Source of the DNA: Boletus sp. NGJ
Taxonomy: Eukaryota; Basidiomycota; Agaricomycetes; Boletales; Boletaceae
Reading direction: 5' to 3'
Length of the DNA stretch: 64,000 nt
Assembly: GCA_019096195.1 (NCBI GenBank)
Contig: JAGTXK010000229.1
Coordinates: 186,001 to 250,000 of the forward strand
Shown here: positions 37,176 through 49,400 of the stretch, piece after piece
How the letters are laid out: each line of letters starts with the position of its first letter
Position numbering within the stretch: position 1 is the stretch's first letter
The notes under the pieces: generated by a model
Seen by the model: the letters and a program-made list of their open reading frames with translations, nothing else
What the model was told of the DNA's origin: nothing
Database searches by the model: none
Program-made: the position numbers and the translations under genes

Positions 37176-40100
37176 ATGAAGGCCGTGAAGAAACAAATCG
37201 GACGCCTCCGATCCCATATCGCCAGTGGAGATTCGTCTCAAGCACGTTCCGACATACCCAACATGCAGCCAAGCGCAATCCCCAGCGACTTTAACATTTT
37301 CCAGACTCAGTCCAAAGACACTGGTGCTCTCGCTCTCGAGACACAGCATATAGATTCATATACGCACGAAGAACTGGTCTCATCCCCTGTCTCTCAGGCT
37401 CTCGAGCCACGCTCTGGCGACTCGAGCATTCCCAACGTGCAGACGAAAACCTCTGATATCACCGACGTCATGCAGCATGTTGACCCGGACCTCATGAAGA
37501 AATTTGGACGATTTAGGATTCTCATCGTCGGTAGGGCGAATGCTGGCAAGACGACCGTCCTTCAGCGAATCTGCAACTCGACGGAAGATCCGGAAATCTA
37601 CGATGATCAAGGAGGAAAGGTATGGTTTACCAATGCAGGGACATTCTAGCTACTAATATCATCAACATGCGATCAGGATGATTTTGTGATCAGGGGGTCC
37701 ACGGAGGTGAGTGTCACGGTGGCATGAATGTCGTTGTAGCCATTGCAACCCATCTCACTCTCCACAGCGTGGACTCCATGATATCAATCATGAAATGGTT
37801 TTCAAAAGCAACCAGAAATTCGTCTTTCATGACTCTGCTGGTTTCGAGGCTGGCCGTGAGGATGAGTTCGAGAAGATGAAGAACTTCATCACAGAGCGGG
37901 CCAATACAACATTGCTCAAGAGGCGGATTCATGCCATATGGTGAGTGGACATATACTGTGCAATGTTCTGACATCTTTAATACAAGCAGGTACTGTATTC
38001 CAATGGATCAACTTCATCGTGCTGTCACTTTTGCAGAGGAAAAGTTTTTTGGTGAATGTGACACAAGAAAAGGTGATGAATTCTTGATGATGATGTTTTC
38101 CGAGCTCATTGGTTTGGGTGCTAGTCCCAGTTGTGGTGCTATTCACTAAATGGGATGCACTGGTAATCCAGGCATTCCAGCCTGAAGACTTACTACTGCC
38201 TCTTGAAGATCAGCTTTTGAGGCAGAGGAAGTGTGCTGAAGAGGCATTTACCAAGAGAGATGTATGGGCAGATCTGTGCAAGATGGAATTTCCTCCACAG
38301 GCATTTGTACAACTGGAAAGTTTGTATACATATACTCTCATCTCCATTCTATTCTATTAATGATTTTACCAGACATGGATACATCTGACACTGGATGTAA
38401 CATATTGCTGGAACAGACTGCAGCTGCATTGGATGATAAATCATTGCAGATGTTGTTGATTACAGCACAGGAAAAGAATATCCAACTATGCATTCAGTAT
38501 GCAGTCAGATAGTGAGTGAAACAGTTTTTGTATTAATATATATATGTACTAATGCCATCAAGTGCCTTGGTACCTTATGTTGAATTGAGGACCACCTCAA
38601 AGAAAGTCCTTGATCTGGCTAAGGCATTGGCAAGTTGGTTTCCACACACAGAGGTGAGATTCTACACAGCAATAATATTAAAACCCAAAATATTTGAATA
38701 TTGATGTCTTGTTGGTCAGGTAATTATCATGAACATTAAATTGAAAAAGGTTTACTGATTTATTTATTTATTCTGTCCATGAAGACAGTATGTGACATAT
38801 TATGCATTGGAATGATGATAAACTGACATATTCATATTTTATCAAATCAACAGTATGTAAGTAGTTCATCAAAGCAAATATATATATTTGTCTTGACATT
38901 GTCTACTACTCTTCCATTAATAGCAAGTAAGTAATCAGATGGATATTTGATTGAGAGTGTTACTGATGAATTCTTGTTTATTCTTGTTTGAATTCAAAGG
39001 GAGTGAGTTGTATATGAATATTTCAAGATCAGCATGGTAGTAATGAATCTGTTTCATGCCTTACTGCTATTCTTTTATTCTTAGGCAGTAAGTGATCTGA
39101 AATGTAGTCAAAGGCATAGGCTAATGGATTGATATTGATAGGGGGTAAGTAGTCTAACTATATCTAAAAGACACAAACTGGAGAGTTTCATATATATTTC
39201 TGCAACAATATTGGACATGCAGCAAGTAAGTGCATCATTGACAAATACTTGTTCATCTCTCCAACTGCTATTCCAATAATAGTTTGTAGGTGACCATCCA
39301 TATGAAGAGGAAATGTATTGATCATGGAATTGTGTTCTGTGTTTTCCATTGATAGCTTGTAAGTGTTCCAATGGGGATATGACAACAAAACACTACTAAT
39401 GAATGTATTTTGCTGCTCTTCCATTAACAGTTTGTAAGTAGTATGTGTGGATTTGAAATGAAAATCCTACTGATGAGGATATATCCTACTGTTCTTCCAT
39501 TCATAGGGAGTAAGTGATCTGATATAGATTGAATTGAAATATTGCTGATGAGCATGCATCCTGGTGCTCTCCTATTGATAGGCTGTGAGTGATTTGATGT
39601 GGATTTGGAATAAGATTCCTCTTAATGAGCATGCATCCTCTGCTCTTCCATTAATAGCGAGTAAGTGGTCTGAGGTGCTTTCAAAATAAAAATCCTGCTA
39701 ATAAGCATGCATTTTATGCTCTTCCATCAATAGTTTGTAAGTGATCTGATGTGGATTTCAAATGAGAATTCTGCTAATGAACATCCATTCTGCTGCTCTC
39801 CCACTAATAGGGAGTAAGTGGCCTGATATGGATTTGAATAAAAATCCTGCTAATAAACATCCATTCTGCCACTCTTCCATTGATAGCGAGTAAGTGATCT
39901 AATATGGATTCAAAATGAGAATCCTGCTAACATGCATATATTCTATTGCTCTTCCATTGATAGTTTGTAAGTGATTGATGTGGATTTCAAATCAGAATTC
40001 TGCTCATGGACATGCATTCTGCTGTTCTTCCATTGATAGGGAGTGAGTGGTCTAATGTGGATTTGAATAAGGATCCTGCTAATGGGCATACATTCTGCTA

Positions 40101-42112
40101 CTCTCATTGATAGGAAGTAAGTGAGCTGATGGGTATTTGGAATGAGAATCCTGCTGATGTATATACACCCTACTATTCTCCCATTTATAGGATGTAAGTG
40201 GTCTGATGCGGATTTCAAATAAGAACTCCACTGACAATTTGCTGCTCTCTCATTGATAGGTTGTAAGTAATCTAATGTGGATTTCAAATGAGAATCCCTG
40301 CTGATGAACATGTACCCTGCTCTTCCATTGATAGGGAGTAAGTGGTCTAATGTGGATTTGAAATATATACTGATGAGTATGCATCCTGCTGTTCTCTTAT
40401 AATAGTTTGTAAGTGGTCTGATGGGTTTTGAAATGAAAATCCTGCTAATAAGAATGCATCCCACTTTCCCCAATTGATAGGGTGTGAGTGGTTTGATGTA
40501 GATTTGAAATAAAAATCCTGCTGATGAGCATACATCCTACTGCTCTTTCCATTGATAGGAAGTAAGTGGTTTGAAGCAGCTTTGAAATAAGAATCCTGCT
40601 AATGAAGCATGCATCTTGCTGCTTTCTCTTTAATAGCTTGTAAGAAGTTTAATGTAGATTTGACATGAAAATCCTGCTGATTATGCATTCTGCTGTTCTG
40701 CAATTGATAGGAAGTAAGTGGTCTGCCATGGATTTGAATTGTACACCTTGTTAATGAGCATGCATCCTGCTACTCTTGGATAGGCTGTGAGTGATCTGAT
40801 GTAGATTTGGAACTAAAGTCCTGCTAATGAGCATACATCCTGTTTTTCTCTCATCAATAGCTTGTAAGAGGTTTGATATGGATTTGAAATGAAAATCCTA
40901 CTGATGGACTTGCATCCTACTGCTCTCTCTTTGATAGTTTGTAAGCAATTTAATATGGAGTTGAAATGAGAATTCTGCTGACAAGCATGCATCCTGCTGT
41001 CCTTGTATTAATAGGCTGTAAGTGATCTAATGTAGACTTGAAAAAACAATACTACTGACAATACCTTTCTATTCTTTCTATTGCCATCACTATTCCACTG
41101 ATAGTTTGTAAGTGCTGTTGTAACTATGAGACAATGCTGATTGCTGATCATTTTATGTTCATGTTTTTCTATCACTATCCTCTTGATAGGAAGTAAGTAG
41201 TGTACTTTGAAATTACAGCAAGAATGTGACTTATCAATCAACATTTACTTGTATTTTTACAGAAGGTGAGCAATATATGTGAATTGACAATATGAACTAC
41301 TAATATACACACACATTGTACCTGCCTCAAATATTGTCTTCAAAAATAGAATGTAAGTGATCTAATATAGTGCAAATTTGAATTCTATTCATTGACTTTT
41401 CATTTTTCTTGTCAAATTCTATTATTGAAACTCCTGTATCCTTAGCTGGTAAGTGTTATTTTGCTCCTGTATAAATTGCACAATTATACATTGATATTGC
41501 TATAGGATGTAAGTTTAGTTTGCCATGCAACATTTCTATGTTGTTTACATCTATGTTTTGTTGACATTCAGCAGGTAAGATATTATATTTGTGTGATAAT
41601 TTTAATATTCTTATTTATGATTTGAATAGACAGTTAGTTTTTACCTTCAAGGTCAATATATTACAACTCATGTTTTCCAGATTGTCATGAAGCCTCAGTC
41701 CCACCCTGTTTCTCTTCCAACAACCAAGGCAATATCTTTGGTATGTATATTCATTGTGGGAATATTCATATTCATATTTTATGTATTTTAGACTGAGAAA
41801 ACAGCTGATGCATGGAAAGGGGTCCTTCAAAGTGGCATTGGCAAGCCAATTAAGTTAAAGTTTTGATGACTCTCATCTTTCTTAATAGATCTGATATTTC
41901 TTCTTCAATGTTCCTTCACTCTTGCCATCCAAAACAAGTCTAAGGACCCCTTTTCTCTGGCAGTACAAAAATACAAAGCATCTGGGATATCTGCTCAGAT
42001 ATCCAAGCAGCAGGATGAGCTCTTTGCCAAATATTCTACTGCCAATAATAGGGAGGAAAAAGTGAAAGTTGTCATGGATGTGATCTTGCATCATTCTTTG
42101 TGTAAGTTGTGA
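37176..42112 (+). CDS. P-loop GTPase with a 39-microexon array (unit 1)
   Basis: A GTP-binding protein of a family expanded in Agaricomycetes, about 530 residues if every microexon is used. Exon 1 (37176-37619) has a Ser/Thr-rich lead and the P-loop GRANAGKT (residues 119-126). Later exons carry the G3 motif HDSAG (DSAG about 180-183) and G4 TKWD (about 251-254). LAKALASWFPHTE ends at 38653. From there to 41680 the gene is only introns and 3-nt exons in phase 0. Then follow MKPQSHPVSLPTTKAISL, TEKTADAWKGVLQSG and the C-terminal block FLLQCSFTLAIQNKSKDPFS to stop TGA 42110-42112. The last intron has a GC donor (41841). The partner of the GTPase is unknown. The frame is open from end to end on this model. 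Confidence 0.8.
38654..41680 (+). repeat. Array of 40 introns separated by 39 single-codon exons
   Basis: The whole stretch parses as intron, 3 nt, intron, 3 nt and so on. Each intron starts GTAAGT or a close variant and ends TAG or CAG, and most have CTGAT or CTAAT about 30 nt before the acceptor. The distance from acceptor to next donor is exactly 3 nt in all 39 cases, while intron length varies from about 50 to 130 bp (mean 73). The codons include TTT seven times, GGA five and GAA four; none is a stop. The first is ACA (38785-38787) and the last is ACA (41630-41632). Central introns are clear copies of one another; flanking ones are diverged. See the findings. Confidence 0.85.
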
Positions 42113-42517
42113 AGTGACATAACTTTTCATATAGTAACCTGATCTTATATCATTGGCTAAATGTCATGACTTGTAGAATTTGCAGTTTCTTTTTCCTATA
42201 ATACAAGACAGTTGAAAAGTCCTCAAATTCTGTATTAGTAATAGCTGTGTTCAATGTAATTGGGTGTCGCTTCAAGGCCTCGTGAAAAAGCCGAGATGCC
42301 AGGTCGAATTTTTAGCTGAGAAAGGAAGAGATGAAATGCATAGATGAAGCGCACGAGAGAAAAAGGCATGAGATGACGATGCAAGACAGCGGATGAGAAA
42401 AAGAAAAGGGAGCGAGAAAGTGTGACAAGGTGGAGTGATGGGGCGTGGCGATCACGAGCATGGGTATCAGGGATCCAACAATGCGCTCGGGAACGATGAC
42501 GATGGTGCCCCCGGTGC

Positions 42518-43968
42518 TCAAATATCCATGCCTACCTCACCGAGTCCGAGTACGTGTGTCTGCGCCTTTTCTCGCGCACGGGCATGTCGTCGTCCGCGCG
42601 ACTCGCCTAAACGCTCCTCGCCCCGCTCTCTCGAGCCTTCCCCGGCCGCCGACTCCACACTGGCATCCTCCATCTCCAGGTCCTCTGTACAGTCTCCGCA
42701 CCGTTCCGCACGTCCGTGCGAATCCGCCAGCGAGGACGGTTGGGAAGATGCCGACGCATTCGACGAGGACATGGATAAGACGACTGAAGACGCCACCGAT
42801 GGCGAAGCGGACGAGGCAGACGATGCAGACGACAGTGGTGCAATGTCCCGCCCCTCATCACGGCCAACTCTCCCTCCAGTACCCGAGTACGTTCTTCCAA
42901 GTCTCTTCCCCTTGAAGCCTGGACCGACACGAGCTGTTGGAGGTATCGAATATACTCGACCGACTGTTCAACACGTCAGACACATGATGTATGCGCAGTA
43001 GCGCGGAGACCTACCTTGCTCAGAATCATACCCTTGTTGGCTTTGATCGTCGTTTGCTCAATGGCATTGATGCCAGTAACACCATTCGCGTTGCCGTTGG
43101 GAGTAAATGCAGAGATAGGCGACGTCGGGGCCAACGGCTCGCCTTCCTCGGTCGGGTTCTTTTTCACCATCGAAGCCTCTTCTGGTAAATCAGGCAATCC
43201 CTCCTCTAACGGCAGGACGTGCATCCCTGTTACACATCACAATCACCGCCACGCACGAAAATACAGATCACGTACCATTGTCGCCCAAGAGGCCAATCGT
43301 AAACAAGTCTTCGTGGCGTGGTACCCGGCACGACGAGCGGGCCGTCGCACTCGAAAAGGACGCCGGGAATGATTAATGAGGCTTGCCAGTTCGCCGATGC
43401 GCTCGTTAATGTTGTCACGCCTCCGGCGCTCGACAGCATTGTGGGATTCTCGTCGTCGCCGTCGTTTCTCGGAAAGGTGGGTGTCAGGATCGAGTTGTTT
43501 GGTCGCTGGTGTGGACGGGATGGCGGAAGGGGCGGGTTTCGAGAGGTTACTGACGTGCGAGGCAGGGAGGGAGGATGCGATATGGTGTGCGGTGATGCCG
43601 TTGATGGACATATTGTTGAGCGTCTCCACGTCGGTGGGGGAGATGCCCATGGTTGGTGTAGCGGGGCGATTGACAGACGGGTAAGCATAGTACGGCGAGG
43701 ACGGGGGTCTGGGCGGGGTAGGGGTACTGCTGCGAATGGGCATGGGCGTGTTGGAGACCAAAAGAGTGGGAGAGAGAGTCTGGGGTGGGGAGATTGTAGT
43801 CTGGGGGAGCACTGGTTCCGTTTGGGACAAAGAAGCCGCCCATGGGGTTTCCGCGGCCAGGGATGACGATGGCGTGGGGGGCTGGTATTGGCGACGTGCG
43901 AGATGGAGTTGGCAGTGGAGACGTGGGGGGTCTCGATGAGCTTGGCGAGCTCGTCTGCAAAGTCGATC
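42518..43968 (-). pseudogene. Truncated bHLH transcription factor (unit 1)
   Basis: Duplicate of the intact gene at 51851-53844. It lacks the first 60-70 codons, which lie beyond the duplication breakpoint (43968). It also lacks an internal block of about 330-350 bp matching roughly 53284-53602, and its frame shifts just after helix 1, where about seven bases are inserted (near 43370) and some 30 bases are missing a little further on. The second helix and acidic tail exons remain readable. Without a promoter or N-terminus it is dead. Confidence 0.85.
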
Positions 43969-44004
43969 TACTACCGTACAAAACCTCTGAATCGGCGAAG
44001 CACA

Positions 44005-45878
44005 AGTTCCATCTTGAACTTCTCAGACCCGTTATTCGCTTCAAGGGCCTTGTCTCCTCAGGTCACCGGGAACGTTCATGGTGAGTACCGCCTCTGAGAG
44101 TGCGACATGGGTTCATCGCATCGCGTTCCCCCACGACCTATCTCACACCAAGACTCTTTGATATTGCGCAATGGAAACAATGGCTCACATCGCAAACTCA
44201 ATGTCGTCGACCGGATCCGTTGCAGGACGAATACCAGCTCCTCGCCATGCACACCGAATCAACTTCCGGAATCAAAGAACCAGAGGAAGCTGGTAGTTCT
44301 TCCTCCCTCGATCGCGTGTACCCCTCGGCGCAGCAAAATCGTCCTTCGATCGATTTTGACTCTCCAACATCGTTGGTCAAAACTCTATGCGCGCGTCTCC
44401 TCAGTCTTTGGACGCCGTCTTTCATGTATGCCCTTCTCGGTGGGCAATTACTGAGTCTCTGCGTTACCTGTGCGTCTGTCACGACCGCTGAGTTGGTTGA
44501 GCGGCATTGGATCCTGCCTAGCACGCAAACGTTCGCCGCGTAAGTCGTACGTCTCCTGTTGTCATTTGCGCGCCATTATATTTTTTTGGTGTCACAGTTA
44601 TCTCTCCCTCTTCGTTGTATACACCCTATACTATCTATCGATGTGAGTACCGACCGCCAGGCTACCGCAAATCCACTCGCCTCTCTAGATGGACTGGGCG
44701 ATTGGGGAAAGCTCATAATGCGGGATGGATGGAAATGTGGGCCGTTCGGCTATAGCGTTTGACTCTTGTTCTTCCTCAAACTCTCCCTTTCTACACTTTC
44801 TCTTGGCGTTCGGTGATGCACAAGGAAGATTTCTTAAGGTGAGTGGTGCACATTCAGCCCCCGAAACTTGACATTTCTCCTGGAGAAAAGGAATTTGACT
44901 ATACCGACCTTTCGTCATGCAAATTGCTAGACGCGTAAGACTCTTTGTCTATGGCTGTGTCTGATACCGACCTCCCTTCGTAGATGGGCTATCCGGTGTG
45001 CCTGCTTTCGAGTTGGATATATATGAGAACAAAGTACCACTTGACGCAAGTATTGGTAGTAGGTCTTGGTATGGTTCTCTTGGCGATTATTCGTGTCGAC
45101 TCGGTCCTCCAGGCTGTCGTGATCTCCATCGGTGGGCTCTACCTTCTCGTCGTGTCCGATCACCGCTTTACGAGGTACGTACGTCATCCAACACCTCCGT
45201 GATCCTGTTTGCATGAACCTCCCAGGTCGTCGGACAACTTGGTATGTGGGCCACCTTCGTGAGCGGTGTCCAAGCATTCGTTTGGGAACGAAATTTGGTT
45301 GCGGATGCTCCGTGGAATAGTGAGACGAGTGCGTTGAACCCAAATCTTGCGTTGCAACACATTGACTCCATCGTAGTTGGACATATACGCTATGTAAGCC
45401 ATATCTTTCGTGTGAGGGATGGGTGAAAACCAACGCGGCAACAGCCATGTTCCTGTTCTTCTCTGTGGCACCGTGGCTCTACCGCACGGCATCATCTTCC
45501 TACCTTAACATGTCACTACTCACCAGTGATTTTTATGGACTTATTTTGGGGCATGGTTGCTGACCACAGATGGACAAGGTCTCTTCCTATTTGTACGTAC
45601 CTTGTCAACATCCCGAGTGTCTCTAATGTCACTTTTTTATTCCTTCGACAGCACTATTCCCCATACTGGCTATACTTTCCTGCATTCGCCGTGGTCATGA
45701 TGGGCCTCGTCATATACTTTTGGCATGCCACACGTGTGTCACATCCATGCATCCTTGTTGTCGGCATCGAAACTGACCTCGCTTGACACACCTTTCAGCT
45801 GAAGAACAAGGGAAATCTGACGTCCGGATACCTTCGTACGTATTGCATGGGGGTGACATGGAGGATATAGAACGTTAG
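44005..45878 (+). pseudogene. SLC35F transporter relic (unit 2)
   Basis: Copy of 34453-36561. The start exon no longer matches (ATGG followed directly by TGAGT), and the second exon begins with a short deletion. Part of the GNFLAVK exon is lost near 44825. About 165 bp covering ATDKDG to VRRSPL is missing near 45160, and the YTL exon is shortened near 45383. The 3' exons, including the HATPEEQ end and stop, remain almost unchanged. Confidence 0.85.
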
Positions 45879-46449
45879 ACCGCATTCCTGTTTATTTATT
45901 TATTTAATCATGCAAACTATCACCGTCTCTCCCCGTTTCCCTCCTGCTTTTTTTTCGTCGGGGAAAACTGTGCATCGTCAATGAATGTCCGTACCTTGTT
46001 CATCTCTCCGTCGGGACCACCTGGACGAGTTTGCGAAGAGGACCGGTCGGGACTCGTGGATACCAGCAAGGGATTTCGGTCGTCGTACCCTCCACTTCAC
46101 AAAAGTACAGGTATGCCTCTAGGGGGGAACTGTCTCGGCGAATATTTGATCGGGTTCAACACGTTGGGCTGTCTATCGTCGTCCAGCGTTCGTCCATGTC
46201 GCACGTCAATATGGTGTTCGGGCCCGCATCTCTGTTCGAACCAAGTACGGTTCCAAGGAAAGGAATGGCCATATGTGCCGAGTTATCGCAATATTTGAGT
46301 CGCACATGAGTAGTTTGCATCTTTACCTAATCAGGAAATGGGAAGGAGTGGCACGCAACTTAAATCTCACGGTCGTTGTTCGTATCCACCATCTACCAAG
46401 TTATCAGTCGTGTTTCACCCATCTCGCAGCTTTCTTAACCACTCCCGCA

Positions 46450-49400
46450 ATGAAGGTCGTGAAGAAACAAATCAGACGCCTCCGATCCCACTGGCACGTC
46501 GCCAGTGGCGACTCGTCTCCGAGTCGGGTACGTCCCGGAAATACATGCAACCAAGCGCAATCAGCGACTCTAACACTCCAGACTCAGTCCAAAGACACTG
46601 GTGCTCTCGCTCTCGAGACACAGCATATAGATTCAGATACGCACGAAGAATTGGTCTCAGACCTCGTCTCTCAGGCTCTCGAGCCACGCTCTGACGACTC
46701 GAGCATTCCCAACGTGCAGACGAAAACCTCTGATATCACCGACGTCATGCAGCATGTTGACCCGGACCTCATGAAGAAATTTGGACGATTTAGGATTCTC
46801 ATCGTCGGTAGGGCGAATGCTGGCAAGACGACCGTCCTTCAGCGAATCTGCAACTCGACGGAAGATCCGGAAATCTACAATGATCGAGGGGGAAAGGTAT
46901 GGTTTATCAACGCTGGCATACCTCCTAGGTACTAATGCCGTCAACGTGCGATCAGGTTGATTTTGTGATCGAGGGGTCCACGGGGGTGAGTGTCGTTGTA
47001 GCCATTGCAACCCATCTCACTCTCCACAGCGTGGACTCCATGATATCAATCATGAAATGGTTTTCAAAAGCAACCAGAAATTCGTCTTTCATGACTCTGC
47101 TGGTTTCGAGGCTGGCCGTGAGGATGAGTTCGAGAAGATGAAGAACTTCATCACAGAGCGGGCCAATACAACATTGCTCAAGAGGCGGATCCATGCCATA
47201 TGGTGAGTGGACATATACTGTGCAATGTCCTGACATCTTTGAATACAAGCAGGTACTGTATTCCAATGGATCAATATCATCGTGCTGTCCTTACTGCGGA
47301 GGAAAAGTTTTTTTGTGAATGTGACACGAGGAAAGGTGATTAACCTTCATTATGATGCTTTCTGAGCTCATTGGTTTGGGTGCTAGTCCCAGTTATGGTG
47401 TTATTCACTAAATGGGATGCACTTGTAATCCAGGCATTCCAGCCTGAATATCTACTAGTGTCTCAAGAGGACCAACTTGTGAGACAGAGGAAGCATGCTG
47501 AAGAGGTTTTTGCCAAGAGAAATATATGGGGGGATCTGTGCAAAATGGAATTTCCTCCACAGGCATTTGTAAAATTGGAAAGTGTGTATACATATGTTCT
47601 CATCTCCATTCTATTCTATTAATGATTTTACCAGACATGGATACATCTGACACTGGATGTAACATATTGCTGGAACAGACTGCAGCTGCATTGGATGATA
47701 AATCATTGCAGATGTTGTTGATTACAGCACAGGAAAAGAATATCCAGCTATGCATTAGGTGTGCAGTCAAATTGTGGGTGAAACAGTTTTTGTATTAATA
47801 TATATATGTACTAATGCCATCAAGTGCCTTGGTACCTTATGTTGAATTGAGGGCCACCTCAAAGACAGTCCTTGATCTGGCTAAGGCACTGGCAAGTTGG
47901 TTTCCACACACATGGGTGAGATTTTGTACAATAACATTAAAATCTAAAATGATTGAGTGATTGAATGATATTGATGTCTTGTTGGTTAGGTAATTATGAT
48001 GACATTTGAGTTGAAAGAGCTTGCTGATTTATTTATTTATTCTGACCATGAAGCTAGTAAGTGATATATTATGCATTGGAATAATGATAAACTGACATAT
48101 TTTATCATATCAATAGCATGTAAGTGGTTTATTAAATAAAAAGATTTGTTTTGACATTATCTACTACTCTTCCATTAATAGCAAGTGAGTAGTCAGACAG
48201 ATACTTGATTGGGAATGTTACTGATGAATTCAAAGAGAGTAAGTTGTATGTGAATATTTGCAGATCTGCATGGTAGTGATGAATTTGTTTCATGCCTGCT
48301 GCTCTCTTTTTATTCTTAGGCAGTAAGTGATCTGAAATGTAGTTAAAGGGAGTCAGGCTAATAGTTTGATATTGATAGGGGGTAAGTAGTTTCATTATAT
48401 CTGAATGACACAAACTAGAGAGTTCATATATATTCCTGCAACAATATTGGACATGTAGCACGTAAGTGTAATATGGATGAAAAATATAATTTCATTGACA
48501 AGTGTGTTTTCATCTCTACAACTGCTATTCCATTAATAGTTGGTAAGTGACCCTCCATATGATGAGGAAATGCATTGATCATGGAACTGTGTTCTATGCT
48601 TTCCATTGATAGCTTGTAAGTGTTCTAATGGGAACATGAAATCAAGACACTGTTAATGAACTGATTGCCTGCTGCTCTCCCATTAACAGTTTGTAAGTGA
48701 TCTGATGTGGAATTGAAATGAAAATAATATTGATGAGCATGCATCCTACTACTCTCCCATTGATAGGGAGTAAGTGGTCTAATGTGGATTTCAAATAAGA
48801 ATCCTGCTGATGAGCATGCTACTCCCTCATCAATAGAAAGTAAGTGGTCTGATTTGCATTGAAATTCTTGCTAATGAGCTTGCAATTTGCCACTTTTATA
48901 TTATTAGGGTGTAAGTGGTCTGATGTAGATTTGAATTAAAATCTTGCTGATGAGCATGCTTCTCCCTCATCAATAGGATGTAAGTGGTCTGATTTGCATT
49001 GAAATTCTTTCTAATGTGCTTGCAACTTGCTACTCTTATATTATTAGTGGGTGAGTGGTCTAATGCAGATTTGAATTGAAATCTTGCTGATGAGCATGCA
49101 ACTTGCTACTCTTATATTATTAGGGTGTAAGTGGTCTGATGTAGATTTGAATTGAAATCTTGCTGATGAGCATGCATTCTACTGCACTTCCACTAATAGA
49201 GAGTAAGTGGTCTGATGTAGATTTGAATTAAAATCTTGCTGATAAGCATGCATTCTACTTACCCTCCCATTGATAGGCTGTAAGTAATCTAATGTAGGCT
49301 TAAAATGAAAGTACTGCTAATAATACCTTTTATTCTTTTGCTATCATCATCATGTCACTAATAGTGGGCAAGTGCTGTTGTAATTTCCATGCTGATTCTC

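Larger units (their letters stand above)
34063..43968 (+). repeat. Tandem segmental duplication, unit 1
   Basis: Contains, in order, SLC35F (intact), GTPase with a 39-microexon array, and a bHLH gene truncated at its 5' end. The junction with unit 2 is at 43968-43983, where bHLH coding sequence stops at a point matching 53646 and, after about 14 bp of filler, the start of the next unit (ACCTCTGAATCGGC, matching 34063-34076) begins. Confidence 0.88.

Noticed and set aside
38720-38787. A longer coding exon (VIMMTFELKELADLF in unit 2) at the start of the arrays
   Set aside because: It is open in unit 2 but would end in phase 1, in conflict with the phase 0 frame after the array, and it contains a stop in unit 1. 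A single longer first intron fits both copies better.
38654-41680. Plain intronic minisatellite instead of microexons
   Set aside because: A minisatellite would not keep donor, branch site, acceptor and an exact 3-nt spacing while its unit length varies from about 50 to 100 bp. It remains the null hypothesis until cDNA is seen.
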